A stretch of DNA of 64,000 bases. Origin: Deltaproteobacteria bacterium. Its GTDB lineage: Bacteria; Desulfobacterota; Syntrophobacteria; Syntrophobacterales; Syntrophobacteraceae. Shown piece by piece: positions 33,557 through 43,026 of this stretch. Both the position numbers and the translations under genes were made by a program. The first letter of the stretch is position 1. Every line of letters starts with the position of its first letter. The DNA is taken from positions 1 through 64,000 of the forward strand of contig JAJXYD010000023.1 of NCBI GenBank assembly GCA_021780695.1. Reading direction: 5' to 3'. The notes beneath the pieces are model-generated. The model did not search any database, was not told the DNA's origin, and saw only the letters and a program-made list of their open reading frames with translations.

Positions 33557-36124
33557 ATGCAAAGGAATCAACCCATGACCAAAAATGCGCTCCCTATTCG
33601 TATTTTGATGGCGATACTTTTAGTAGTGATGCTCCCAAACGGGAGTTTTGCGCAAAATGGTGTCTCGGGGCCCCAAACGGCGCCAACAACATTTACAAAC
33701 AAACAGATGGACCAGATGCTGGCGCCCATTGCTCTGTATCCGGATTCTCTTCTGGCGCAGATCCTCATTGCGGCCACTTATCCGGACCAGGTGTCACAGG
33801 CATCCAGCTGGTTGAACGCACATCCCGGTCTCAAGGGGCATGCGCTCAATATCGCCCTTGACAAAATGAACTGGGATCTCAGCGTGAAGGCCCTCGCGCC
33901 TTTTCCACAGGTTCTCCAGATGATGAACCAGCAGCCTCAGTGGACGCAAAACCTGGGGGAAGCCTTTCTTTCCCAGGAGGCCGCTGTGATGGCCTCGGTA
34001 CAGAGGCTTCGCCGGCAGGCAAAGGCTGCTGGAAATCTCAAGACCAACGCACAACAAAGAGTAATCGTACACAACAGGAACGTGGAGATCGAACCGACTA
34101 ATCCTCAAGTTGTCTACGTACCCGACTATAATTCCGATCAGGTATACGGCAGCAGCTACTGGACATCGCTGGATTGCGTTCCCGACGACTATTCTCCCGG
34201 CTATTCTGGGGACTGGGGTTATGATTATAGCGGCTACGACGATTACGACTTGGGTCTCGGGTACGGCTACGACTACGGCTTAGGCGGTCTTGGCTTTGGG
34301 TACGGCTACGGCGGCTTGGGTTTTGGTCTAGGCTTTGGTTTGGGATATGCCGCTTACACCCCCGGCTACTGGGGAGGTTTCGGTGTCGCGCCCCTGTGGG
34401 GCTGGGGTTGCAGCCCCTGGGGCTGGGGCTACGGGGGCTGGGGCTACGGGGGCTGGGGCTACGGCGGTTTGGGATACTGCGGACTCGGATATGCATCCTA
34501 TGGTTTCGGCTACAGCCCCTTCTGGGGCGGTTTCGGACTGCCTTACGCCGGTTTCGGATGGGGCGTGGGTCCTTGGGGGTTTGGTTACGGCGGCGGTTGG
34601 GGTTATGGCGGTTGGGGTTACGGATTCGGAGGAATAGGTCTTGCGTTCGGCGGATTCGGCCTTGGATTAATGGGAGGCTGGCCCGGATTCTGGGGTGGTG
34701 GAGGCTACTACGGGGGCTACGGGGGCTACGGTGCGGGTCGCATGGGTTACTACGGAGGCGTTGGAGTCGGCCGCAATTGGAACCGTGGTTGGGGGCGCTG
34801 GAACTGGAGCAACCGTCAGATGATGGTTAACACCAACCGAAATCTGAACATAAACACGAACAACCGCTATGCGATAAACAGCCTGCGCAATGGCGGCATG
34901 CGCACCACAACCGTTAGCAATCTGGTAGCACGTGGACAACTCGGTTCGGGGCGGGCTCTTAGCGCCGGCCGCGCAGCGTTAGGACAGAATAGTCTTAGAG
35001 GCGCGGGGCGTACCGGCTTAGGTCGAAACGGCATTGGCGCCGGGGGACGTCCGGGAATAGGTGGAACTAAGCCGGGTTTTGCCGCCGGCAAGCAAAACTT
35101 TGGCGCCGGTCGTACGGGTTTGCAGGCAGGGCGAAACGGTTTTTCGACCTCCAGAGGCAAAGCCACTTTGGGCGGTGCGAGGGGAACAGCCTCGGGTAAT
35201 CGCGCAGCTTTCGGCGCAGGACGGACTGGATACGGGGCGCATGGCATCGGGGGCAGGCCCTCGGCGTCTTCGGTAACGCAAGGTCTAAGAGGCGGACGTA
35301 CAACAGCAGGACGCAATGCTTTTGGCGCCGGCCGAACCGGGTTTGCCGGCTCAAGAGGCCAAGCCGGCTTCGGCGCCAATCGTTCGGGTTATGCATCAAG
35401 GGGTTATGGCGGACGGCCTTCGGCAGCGTCGGTTACCCAGGCTCTTCGTGGCGGCGGGCCAATTGGCGGAGCCGCACGCACTGGGTATGGCGCAGGAAGA
35501 ACCGGCTTTGCGGGAGCGAGAGGACAAGGGGCCTTTGGGGGCGCACGAGGGGCTATCTCGGGTAACCGCGCAGCTTTTGGCGCAGGACGCGCAGGATACG
35601 GTTCCCGCAGCTTTGGGGCAAGGCCTTCGGCGGCATCGGTGATGCAGGCCCTTCGTGGAGGCGGTGGTCGAAGCTACGGTGGAGCCTCGGGCCGAGCAGG
35701 CTTCGCGGCAACCAGGGGATATGCCGGCTCCAGTGCCGCTCGCAGTGGGTTTTCCGGGGCTCGTGGCGGATATACCGGAGCTCGCAGCGCGTTTTCCGGG
35801 GGAAGAGCAGCCTTTGGGGGCGGGCGCTCCGGATTTGGCTCCAGCGGTTTTGCGGGCAGATCTGCGGCTCCGGCAGCACGCGGATTTAGCGGGGCCGCAA
35901 GAGGGGGTTCCTTCGGCGGTTCGGGGGGCTTTGGTCGCGGAGGCTTTGGAGGCGGATTCGCTCGTTCCTCCGGCGGCGGCTTTGGAGGCTTCCGTGGCGG
36001 CGGTGCAGCCTTCCATGGAGGAGGTGGTGGATTTGGCGGCTTCCATGGAGGAGGAGGCGGTTTCCACGGCGGTGGCGGCGGATTTGGCGGCTTCCACGGC
36101 GGTGGCGGCGGTGGCAGGAGATGA
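33557..36124 (+). CDS. Exported DUF3300 protein with Gly/Tyr/Trp-rich and Gly/Arg-rich repeats
   Basis: The 855-residue protein has a signal peptide (residues about 1-32) and a DUF3300 domain at about 45-195 (MLAPIALYPDSLLAQILIAATYP, VVYVPDYN). Then comes a region of about 230 residues nearly made of Gly, Tyr, Trp and Phe (WGYGGWGYGG), followed by about 450 residues rich in Gly, Arg, Ala and Ser with repeats around the motif RPSA(A/S)SVxQxLRGG, and a tail of GGGGFGGFHGG units. An alternative ATG at 33575 (AAGGA 8 nt upstream) gives a shorter signal peptide. The DUF3300 role is unknown; the tail may form an extracellular or envelope material. Confidence 0.82.
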   Translation: MQRNQPMTKNALPIRILMAILLVVMLPNGSFAQNGVSGPQTAPTTFTNKQMDQMLAPIALYPDSLLAQILIAATYPDQVSQASSWLNAHPGLKGHALNIALDKMNWDLSVKALAPFPQVLQMMNQQPQWTQNLGEAFLSQEAAVMASVQRLRRQAKAAGNLKTNAQQRVIVHNRNVEIEPTNPQVVYVPDYNSDQVYGSSYWTSLDCVPDDYSPGYSGDWGYDYSGYDDYDLGLGYGYDYGLGGLGFGYGYGGLGFGLGFGLGYAAYTPGYWGGFGVAPLWGWGCSPWGWGYGGWGYGGWGYGGLGYCGLGYASYGFGYSPFWGGFGLPYAGFGWGVGPWGFGYGGGWGYGGWGYGFGGIGLAFGGFGLGLMGGWPGFWGGGGYYGGYGGYGAGRMGYYGGVGVGRNWNRGWGRWNWSNRQMMVNTNRNLNINTNNRYAINSLRNGGMRTTTVSNLVARGQLGSGRALSAGRAALGQNSLRGAGRTGLGRNGIGAGGRPGIGGTKPGFAAGKQNFGAGRTGLQAGRNGFSTSRGKATLGGARGTASGNRAAFGAGRTGYGAHGIGGRPSASSVTQGLRGGRTTAGRNAFGAGRTGFAGSRGQAGFGANRSGYASRGYGGRPSAASVTQALRGGGPIGGAARTGYGAGRTGFAGARGQGAFGGARGAISGNRAAFGAGRAGYGSRSFGARPSAASVMQALRGGGGRSYGGASGRAGFAATRGYAGSSAARSGFSGARGGYTGARSAFSGGRAAFGGGRSGFGSSGFAGRSAAPAARGFSGAARGGSFGGSGGFGRGGFGGGFARSSGGGFGGFRGGGAAFHGGGGGFGGFHGGGGGFHGGGGGFGGFHGGGGGGRR

Positions 36125-36138
36125 TAGGAAGATACGCA

Positions 36139-36180
36139 GTGAAACCGGGTTTTTAAGAGGGCTTTAGAGCCCGGTTTCAC
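36139..36180 (+). terminator. Hairpin after DUF3300 gene
   Basis: GTGAAACCGGG (36139-36149) pairs with CCCGGTTTCAC (36170-36180), 11 bp without mismatch. No T tract follows, but the second, longer stem lies 3 nt on. Confidence 0.6.
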
Positions 36181-36183
36181 TAC

Positions 36184-36220
36184 CAACATGGCCCCCGGCA
36201 AAATCCGGGGGGCCATGTTG
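36184..36220 (+). terminator. Second, very stable hairpin after DUF3300 gene
   Basis: CAACATGGCCCCCGG (36184-36198), loop CAAAAT, then the complement at 36205-36220 with one bulge. Two such stems in a row after a large GC-rich gene may act as a tandem terminator or 3' stabiliser. Confidence 0.6.
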
Positions 36221-36423
36221 GCCGGCTTAAATTTCGGTCTATTTGAAAAAGGTGTTGTTTTGAAGGCGCTTTTTCCCTTTTGGGCAACAGAGGCTACTAT
36301 TAATATAGCGGTTTTTAACGGCATCCAAAGTTAGCCCGACCCCACTGTTTGATTTTTCCCCATCTCGCGATCGGTTCCCGTTTCCGGGCTTTTCCACACC
36401 GAGCTGACAAAACTCTTAAGAGA

Positions 36424-36452
36424 TTGACATCAGACAAATTCTTTTCTATTCT
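36424..36452 (+). promoter_or_regulatory. Predicted sigma-70 promoter of the GAF-hdr-flx unit
   Basis: A perfect TTGACA (36424-36429), 17-nt spacer and TATTCT (36447-36452) lie about 215 nt upstream of the GAF gene. The remaining part of the 36221-36667 gap has no other recognised feature. Confidence 0.5.
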
Positions 36453-36667
36453 GAAACGTCTTTGCGGCACGGTCCCTTTTGAACGAAAAACTTCGGCAAG
36501 TTTTATGAGTTTTTATTGACCAAATTGCACAAATATATATAATTACGCGATTTCATTATTCCCATTGACTTGCGGTAGCATCCATGGGCTAAGGCTTGGT
36601 AAGACTCGAGATACATTTTATCATCCTTAATCCCGGTTTTTTTAACGGGTGGAAAAGGGGAAATGCG

Positions 36668-37723
36668 ATGAGTCCGGTTGATTATCTTACGCCTTATGTA
36701 GAGGTTGGCCGTGCGATCCTGGACGGGACCGGCAATGACCGCGTGATGGGCCTTATAGCCGAAGCAGTAACGAAGACACTCGATCTTAAAGGCTGCGTTA
36801 TAAAAATGCGGGCCTACAAGGGCGAGCATGTTGAAGTGTTGGCAAGCACCGGCCTTAGCGAACGTTTTTTGTTCGGCAAGTCCGACTATGCAAACGACTG
36901 GGTATGCGCCTCTCTGCCTCAATCAACCGTGTGTTTCCAAAATCTGAGCGATTTTGACATCCAGGCCGAAAAGGTCCTGATGGCAGCCGAAGGGATCCAA
37001 TCCTTCGCGGTGGTGCCCATGGAAATAAGGCATGAAATCGTGGCAATGACGGCGATTTTTTCCGCCGTGCCTCGCCAATTTACCGAGGAAGAGCTAAGCT
37101 TTGTAGAGACACTGACCGGAGAGGGCATTCAGTCGATTTTGTGGCAGCGGCGCGTGCATTCGATGGTTGAGAAGGAACGGGCCTATCTGCACAGCTTCCA
37201 GGAAATCAGCAGCGCCATCAATGCAAGCCTAAACATCAGCAAAGTTCTAGAGCTTGTGGTTACCAAGATAACCGATCTTTTGGACGCAAAAGGCTGTGTA
37301 GTGCGCCTGCTTGATCCAAAGACTCAAAACCTCTACGTTGCCCGCAGTTACGGTCTTAGCCAGGAATTTCTTCAGAAGGGTCCTGTTGAGGCACAAAGAA
37401 GCATCGCGGAAAACATGGCCGGCAAGGTGGTGGTAATTGAGGATGTTTTCACCGACCCTCGCCTTCAGTACCCTGCGGAAACCGCTGACGAGGGCGTACG
37501 AAGGCTTTTATCCATTCCATTAATGGTCCGGGGCAAGGTAATAGGTGTCCTCAGGATTTATACCGGCGATGAGCCAAGATTTACCAAACGCGAAATCGAT
37601 TTTGCAAATGCCATAGCTCAACAATGTGCTTTTGCCATCGAAAACGCCCGTATCTATCAGAGGCTGCATTACGAATACCAGCAACTCCTGGTTGATTTCG
37701 GTTATGAAGGAAGCAGCGAGTAG
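36668..37723 (+). CDS. Tandem GAF-domain protein
   Basis: The 351-residue protein starts at ATG 36668 with GGGGAA upstream; the frame opens 24 codons earlier. Two GAF domains (about residues 15-155 and 180-335) are visible, the second with FTDPRLQYP and RRLLSIPLMVRGKVIGVLRIY. No kinase, cyclase or DNA-binding domain follows. It lies 50 nt upstream of hdrC on the same strand, so it may be a sensor that controls, or is co-expressed with, the electron-transfer cluster; this link is inferred. Confidence 0.85.
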   Translation: MSPVDYLTPYVEVGRAILDGTGNDRVMGLIAEAVTKTLDLKGCVIKMRAYKGEHVEVLASTGLSERFLFGKSDYANDWVCASLPQSTVCFQNLSDFDIQAEKVLMAAEGIQSFAVVPMEIRHEIVAMTAIFSAVPRQFTEEELSFVETLTGEGIQSILWQRRVHSMVEKERAYLHSFQEISSAINASLNISKVLELVVTKITDLLDAKGCVVRLLDPKTQNLYVARSYGLSQEFLQKGPVEAQRSIAENMAGKVVVIEDVFTDPRLQYPAETADEGVRRLLSIPLMVRGKVIGVLRIYTGDEPRFTKREIDFANAIAQQCAFAIENARIYQRLHYEYQQLLVDFGYEGSSE

Positions 37724-37773
37724 GTTCTCATTCAATTCATTCAGCGGCCAATGTGCGAGCGAGATAACAAACC

Positions 37774-38391
37774 ATGGAGCGTAACAATATCCTTTCTGTT
37801 CAGCAGTCCCGTGACAGTGATTTTATCAGGGAGGTCGAAGAGGCAAGCGGTCAGAATGTGAGCAAGTGCTATCAGTGCGGCAACTGCATGGCCAGCTGCG
37901 TCTACACCTTCGCTTACGACTATCCGGTTACCCAGATCATGCGTTTAATCCAGTTGGGGCAAAGAGACACTGTCCTTTCCTCGCGCTCGATCTGGTTGTG
38001 TGCTAACTGCCAGGCCTGCACCACGCGCTGTCCTAACAATATTGACGTGGCGCAGGTCATGGAGGCGCTGCGCATCATGACGCGCCAGGCGGATACGGTA
38101 TCTCAGCCCGATATCCAGGCCTTCTACGATGAATTCCTGAGATCGGTAAAAACCTTCGGGCGTGTATTCGAGACCGGATTGTTGCCGGTTTATAATATGA
38201 GGGTAAAAAAACCTTTTACCGACTTCGACCTGGCCCCGCGCCTTTTGAAGAAGGGAAAGATCACGTTTTTCCCCGCCCTGGTCAAAAACAGGAAGAAGAT
38301 AGCGGAGATTTTCGAGGTTACCAAAAGAGAATGTTTTTCCAAAGCTGGAAAAGCCCGCCCCGAACCTCTTAGTTCAAAAACTGACACCTAA
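37774..38391 (+). CDS. hdrC: Heterodisulfide reductase subunit C-like ferredoxin
   Basis: The 205-residue protein has two [4Fe-4S] motifs: CYQCGNCMASC (about 30-40) and CANCQACTTRCP (about 76-87), followed by the helical HdrC tail. In known complexes HdrC passes electrons between HdrA and HdrB. It begins the hdrCBA-flxDCBA series, all on one strand with short gaps. Confidence 0.93.
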   Translation: MERNNILSVQQSRDSDFIREVEEASGQNVSKCYQCGNCMASCVYTFAYDYPVTQIMRLIQLGQRDTVLSSRSIWLCANCQACTTRCPNNIDVAQVMEALRIMTRQADTVSQPDIQAFYDEFLRSVKTFGRVFETGLLPVYNMRVKKPFTDFDLAPRLLKKGKITFFPALVKNRKKIAEIFEVTKRECFSKAGKARPEPLSSKTDT

Positions 38392-38404
38392 TAAAGAGAA
38401 ACCT

Positions 38405-39301
38405 GTGAAACGCGTAGCCTATTATAAAGGATGTTCTCTCGAAGGGCTGGCCACTGAATACGACCGCTCGACCCGCCTGGTCTGTGAGGCTTTCGGCATC
38501 GAGCTAGTCGAGATACACGATTGGAACTGTTGCGGTTCCTCGCCCGCCCACTCCTACGACCCGCTTCTTTCCTCCGCTCTTGCAGGCCGCAATCTAGCCA
38601 TCGCAGCCGATCAGGGGTGCGATGTGGTCATGACTCCATGCCCCGGGTGCTTGAAATCATTAAAAGGCGCCCAGGAGACCTGCGAAGATCCGTCCAAGCG
38701 AAAGGCTTTCGTTGATCTGGTGGGCCGAGACGTCGACGGCATGAAGACCATTTCTCTGCTCCAACTGCTCTATGAAGAGGTTGGACCCGAGGCGATCAAA
38801 AAGGCGGTAAAGCGCCCTCTTAGCGGCCACGTTCTCATCCCCTACTACGGATGTCTTTTGACCAGGCCCGCGGACAGGGCCAAATTTGACGATCCGGAAA
38901 ATCCGATCTCGCTCGACCGGCTTATTGAGGCGACCGGAGCCACTGCGCCCGACTTTCCTTTTAAGACCGAGTGTTGCGGCGCGACCTACGGGGTTACTCG
39001 AAACGAGTTTGTCGGAAGGTTAAGCGGTCGTATCCTCGATATGGCCTCGCAACTTGGGGGGGAGGCCATAGTGGTAGCCTGTCCGCTTTGCCAGCAGAAC
39101 CTGGATATGCGCCAGGATCAAATAAACAAGTTTGCCAAAAGAGACTTTCATCTTCCTGTACCCTATATCTCCCAGGTGATCGGGCTGTCTTTGGGAATCT
39201 CGCCCAAGAAGCTTGGACTGGATAAATTGTGCGTATCCCCCGATGTTTTGCTGGAGGATCGCGCGGGAGATGAGAAAAGAGTACAGGAGCAGGCAGGATA
39301 G
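38405..39301 (+). CDS. hdrB: Heterodisulfide reductase subunit B-like protein
   Basis: The 298-residue protein has two CCG domains: NCCGSSPAH with CPGCLKS in the first half, and ECCGATYG with CPLCQQNLDMR in the second. These bind the non-cubane [4Fe-4S] clusters at which disulfide is reduced in methanogen HdrB. The natural thiol/disulfide partner in bacteria is not settled (DsrC has been proposed). It follows hdrC by 13 nt. Confidence 0.93.
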   Translation: MKRVAYYKGCSLEGLATEYDRSTRLVCEAFGIELVEIHDWNCCGSSPAHSYDPLLSSALAGRNLAIAADQGCDVVMTPCPGCLKSLKGAQETCEDPSKRKAFVDLVGRDVDGMKTISLLQLLYEEVGPEAIKKAVKRPLSGHVLIPYYGCLLTRPADRAKFDDPENPISLDRLIEATGATAPDFPFKTECCGATYGVTRNEFVGRLSGRILDMASQLGGEAIVVACPLCQQNLDMRQDQINKFAKRDFHLPVPYISQVIGLSLGISPKKLGLDKLCVSPDVLLEDRAGDEKRVQEQAG

Positions 39302-39459
39302 CCAAAGGGTGTTCCAGGCAGCCTTCTTGAAAACCTTTATACATATTGGCAAATATTTTAGCCAATGACGGGAAAACAGGGACGGCCCGGCAATCCGACG
39401 CCTGTCTTTACTGTGGCTCACACAGGCGGGGGCTGTTTCCGAGTAAGGATAGGAGATAT

Positions 39460-41418
39460 ATGCGTATCGGCGTGTTCGTTTGTAGTTGCGGGACCAACAT
39501 TGCGGGGACTGTAGACACGAAAAGAGTGGCCAGTGAGGCGCTTTCCTTCGCGGACGTCGTCTATGCCACCAATTATATGTACACCTGCTCGGAACCGGGT
39601 CAGCAGGAGATTCAGAAGGCGATCACAGAGCACGGTCTTCAGGGCGTGGTGGTCGCGGCATGTTCGCCCAGAATGCACGAACCCACTTTCAGACGTGCAG
39701 TCGAGAAAGCCGGCCTCAACAGGTATATGTTCGAGATGGCCAACATCCGAGAGCATGTCTCCTGGATTGGAACCGATAAGGAGGCCAACACCCGCAAGGC
39801 TTTAGACCTGGTGCGCATGGCCGTGGCGAAGCTGCGTTTTAATGCTCCCCTGTTTTCATCCAAGGCGCCGGTAAACAAGAGGCTTCTTGTAATAGGCGGC
39901 GGGGTGGCCGGGATACAGGCCGCGTTGGACTGCGCCGAGGGGGGAATGGACGTGGTGATGGTCGAGCGCAAGCAATACATTGGCGGCAAGATGGCCAAGC
40001 TCGACAAGACCTTTCCCACCATCGACTGTTCTTCCTGCATACTTGGCCCCAAGATGGTCGATGTTTCTCAAAACGAAAAAATTACGCTCTATGCGGCCTC
40101 GCAGATCGAGTCCATAAACGGATATATCGGCAACTTCACAGTCGATATACGCAAGAAGGCAACCTATGTAAACTGGGATGCCTGCACCGGTTGTGGGGCA
40201 TGCGTTGAGAAGTGCCCATCCAAAAAGGCCGAGGACTACTTTAACGAGGGTCTTGGCCAGGCGCGGGCGATCAATATCCCATTTCCGCAGGCCATACCCA
40301 AGAAGGCTGCAATCGATGCCCAGTTTTGCAGGCAGCTAAACGGGAAAAAGTGCGGAGTGTGCGCCAAGATTTGCCCGGTTAAGGCAATCGATTTTGAAAT
40401 GAAAGACACGATCGTAACCGAGAAGGTAGGCGCGATAATCGTAGCTACAGGCTATGATCTTTTCGACTACTCCGTTTACGGCGAATACGGCGGCGGGCGC
40501 TATCCCGACGTTATCTCCGGCATTCAGTACGAACGTATTTTAAGCGCTTCGGGCCCGTTTGGCGGCCACATTCGCCGTCCCTCCGACGGCAGGGAGCCAA
40601 AAGACATCGTCTTTATCTCCTGTGTGGGCTCAAGGGATGCATCCGTGGGACGCCCCTACTGTTCGGGCATCTGCTGCATGTACATCGCAAAGCAGGCCAT
40701 TCTTACCAAAGACCATATGCCCGAATCCAATTCTTACGTCTTCTACATGGATATTCGGTCGCCGGGGAAAAACTACGACGAATTCGTGCGCAGGGCACAG
40801 GAAGAATACGGCGTACAATATATTCGCGGCAGGGTGGGCAAAATTTATCAGCGCGGCGATCGCATGGTGGTTCAGGGCGCAGACACCTTGCTTGGGGTTC
40901 AGGTTGAAGTCGAAGCCGATCTGGTGGTGCTGGCAACCGGGGTCGAGTCATCCTCGGGAGCCGGAGAGCTTGCCGAAAAGCTTCGCATATCCTACGACCA
41001 GTACGGCTTCTACATGGAAAGTCACCCGAAGCTTCGTCCTGTTGAAACCAACACGGCCGGGGTATACCTTGCGGGAGCCTGCCAGGGTCCCAAAGACATC
41101 CCAAGCTCGGTAGCACAAGGGAGCGCGGCGGCTTCGAAGGTGCAGTCGCTTTTTGCCCATGATACCATAGAGACCAATCCGCAGGTTGCCTTGGTTAACG
41201 AAAGAAACTGCATCGCCTGCGGCAAATGCATTCAGGTGTGTCCTTTTGGCGCGATCCAGTGGAAGGAGCTAAGGGGCGGCATAAAGAAGGCAGAAGTATT
41301 ACAGACAGTCTGCCAGGGCTGCGGCGTTTGCAATGCAACCTGTCCGCCCAAGGCGATCCAACTCCAGCACGCTACCGACAACCAGATACTTGCTGAAGTT
41401 AATGAACTGTGCGCCTGA
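39460..41418 (+). CDS. hdrA: Heterodisulfide reductase subunit A-like flavoprotein
   Basis: The 652-residue protein starts at ATG 39460, with AGGAG 4 nt before it, although the frame is open from 39346. MRIGVFVCSCGTNIAG is the N-terminal cluster region, VIGGGVAGIQAALD the FAD-binding loop, and four ferredoxin-type motifs are seen (CTGCGACVEKCP, CGVCAKICP, CIACGKCIQVCP, CQGCGVCNATCP). HdrA is the flavin subunit that can bifurcate electrons between ferredoxin and the HdrB disulfide site. The next gene encodes the expected electron donor MvhD/FlxD. Confidence 0.95.
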   Translation: MRIGVFVCSCGTNIAGTVDTKRVASEALSFADVVYATNYMYTCSEPGQQEIQKAITEHGLQGVVVAACSPRMHEPTFRRAVEKAGLNRYMFEMANIREHVSWIGTDKEANTRKALDLVRMAVAKLRFNAPLFSSKAPVNKRLLVIGGGVAGIQAALDCAEGGMDVVMVERKQYIGGKMAKLDKTFPTIDCSSCILGPKMVDVSQNEKITLYAASQIESINGYIGNFTVDIRKKATYVNWDACTGCGACVEKCPSKKAEDYFNEGLGQARAINIPFPQAIPKKAAIDAQFCRQLNGKKCGVCAKICPVKAIDFEMKDTIVTEKVGAIIVATGYDLFDYSVYGEYGGGRYPDVISGIQYERILSASGPFGGHIRRPSDGREPKDIVFISCVGSRDASVGRPYCSGICCMYIAKQAILTKDHMPESNSYVFYMDIRSPGKNYDEFVRRAQEEYGVQYIRGRVGKIYQRGDRMVVQGADTLLGVQVEVEADLVVLATGVESSSGAGELAEKLRISYDQYGFYMESHPKLRPVETNTAGVYLAGACQGPKDIPSSVAQGSAAASKVQSLFAHDTIETNPQVALVNERNCIACGKCIQVCPFGAIQWKELRGGIKKAEVLQTVCQGCGVCNATCPPKAIQLQHATDNQILAEVNELCA

Positions 41419-41469
41419 GAGCCGTTTTAACACAGCGGCGAGGCAACGCATTTAAAAAGGAAACAGAAG

Positions 41470-41970
41470 ATGACAGACGAAGGTCCCCGCTCCATTGCTC
41501 CTGCTGATGGGACAGCGGCCGATACGCAGGGGATAAAAATAGTAGGTTTTTTGTGTAACTGGTGTTCTTACGGCGGCGCCGATACGGCGGGTGTGTGCCG
41601 CTTCAAGCAGCCGACCGACCTGCGAGTTGTGCGGATTCCCTGCACCGGGCGCATGGATCCCCTGTTTATCGCCAAATCTCTAATCTACGGCGTCGACGGG
41701 GTGCTGGTTTCGGGTTGCCATCCCAGAGACTGCCATTATGCGGTTGGCAACTTCTATGCCCGCCGGCGCATGGAGGCTTTCAAAGCCTTCCTGCCTTTCA
41801 TGGGCATCGATACGCGCAGGTTTAAGTATACCTGGGTATCGGCCTCCGAAGGTCAGCAATGGCAAAAGGTTGTGACCGAATTCTCCGAGCAGATTCATGA
41901 GTTGGGTCCCAATCCCGGGGTCAGGCGGCAGACAGGTGAAAATTCGAAAGTATCCACTGGGCTGAGATAG
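41470..41970 (+). CDS. flxD: MvhD/FlxD-like iron-sulfur protein
   Basis: The 166-residue protein has the MvhD family cysteines FLCNWCSYGGADTAG, IPCTGRMDP and SGCHPRDCHY, consistent with a [2Fe-2S] or similar cluster. In methanogens MvhD links hydrogenase to HdrA; in sulfate reducers FlxD links FlxABC. It lies 51 nt after hdrA and just before flxC. Confidence 0.92.
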   Translation: MTDEGPRSIAPADGTAADTQGIKIVGFLCNWCSYGGADTAGVCRFKQPTDLRVVRIPCTGRMDPLFIAKSLIYGVDGVLVSGCHPRDCHYAVGNFYARRRMEAFKAFLPFMGIDTRRFKYTWVSASEGQQWQKVVTEFSEQIHELGPNPGVRRQTGENSKVSTGLR

Positions 41971-41987
41971 AGAGACTGGAAAAAGCA

Positions 41988-42965
41988 GTGTTAGAAACCG
42001 ACAGGAATCAACTACATAAACTCGTGGAAGAGGCGCTGCCCGAACTGGATATGGTGATCGGATGGGGGCAATCAACCGATTCGTTCCAGACTACCCCCGT
42101 GTTCGTTCGTGACGCCAAACAGATATCCCAACTTACTCTGGGGCCGTTTTGTTCGCAAAACCTGACAGGCTATCTTGTCAAACCTCCGGCGCTGGACGCT
42201 GCGCCCAAAGAAGGCGCAAAACCCATAGGGATCTGCGTCAAGGGGTGTGACAGCAGGTCGCTTGTGGCTTTGATCCAGGAAAAGTTCCTAACCCGCGAAA
42301 GGGTGCGCATTTTCGGTATTCCCTGCCGTGGGACCGTGGACTGGAACAAGGTTGGAAAGCTTGTAGACCTTTCCAACGTCAAATCGGCAACCGTCGAGGA
42401 AGACGTTTTGGTTGTGGACGATTCGCAGACCACCCACAGGATCAAACTCGAAGAGGTGCTCGCGCGCAAATGTTACGGATGTCGCTACCCCAACCCGTTG
42501 ATCCAGGACGTTACGATCGGCGAACCGGCGACGCCAAGGTCGACCAGCATCGAGAGCAGCTACCGCGACGTGGATCGACTGGACGCCAAACCGCTCGAAG
42601 AGCGGCTTGATTTCTGGCAATCGGAGCTTGACCGGTGCATACGGTGCTACGCATGTCGAAATGCCTGTCCTTTGTGCGTTTGCCAGGACAAGTGCATCAT
42701 TGAGAGCCGCGAACCCAGGTGGCTTACCCAAAGAGTGGGAATCCCGGAAAAATTTCTATTCCACTTCATTCATGCCATGCACTTAGCCGGCCGATGCACC
42801 GGGTGCGGCGAGTGCGAACGCGCGTGCCCGATGGATATTCCGGTGACCCTGATAAAAGAAAAGCTAAACAAGATCATGGAGGAGAGGCTGGGTTATTCGG
42901 CCGGACTCGATGTAGAGGCCGTCCCCCCGCTTCTCACTTTCAACCCGGGCGACACCGAGATCTAG
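41988..42965 (+). CDS. flxC: FlxC-like 4Fe-4S protein
   Basis: The 325-residue protein starts at GTG 41988. It has CVKGCDSRS in the middle and then a cysteine-rich C-terminal part: CYGC, CIRCYACRNACPLCVCQDKC, and CTGCGECERACP. The organisation fits the FlxC subunit of the NAD(P)H-dependent FlxABCD-HdrABC complex described in Desulfovibrio. Exact letters for the two 4Fe-4S subunits (B or C) are assigned by gene order. Confidence 0.82.
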   Translation: MLETDRNQLHKLVEEALPELDMVIGWGQSTDSFQTTPVFVRDAKQISQLTLGPFCSQNLTGYLVKPPALDAAPKEGAKPIGICVKGCDSRSLVALIQEKFLTRERVRIFGIPCRGTVDWNKVGKLVDLSNVKSATVEEDVLVVDDSQTTHRIKLEEVLARKCYGCRYPNPLIQDVTIGEPATPRSTSIESSYRDVDRLDAKPLEERLDFWQSELDRCIRCYACRNACPLCVCQDKCIIESREPRWLTQRVGIPEKFLFHFIHAMHLAGRCTGCGECERACPMDIPVTLIKEKLNKIMEERLGYSAGLDVEAVPPLLTFNPGDTEI

Positions 42966-43026
42966 CGCAGGGGTTTTAAGGAAATTTGCCGGGTTTTCGA
43001 ATAGCCCGTTTAGAAGAGGTAACCTG

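Noticed and set aside
35396..36324. Long reverse-strand frames (up to 233 residues) opposite the DUF3300 gene
   Set aside because: They mirror the Gly/Arg/Ala repeats as low-complexity Pro- or Ser/Ala-rich strings, have no ribosome site, and the plus-strand protein has a signal peptide and a known domain.
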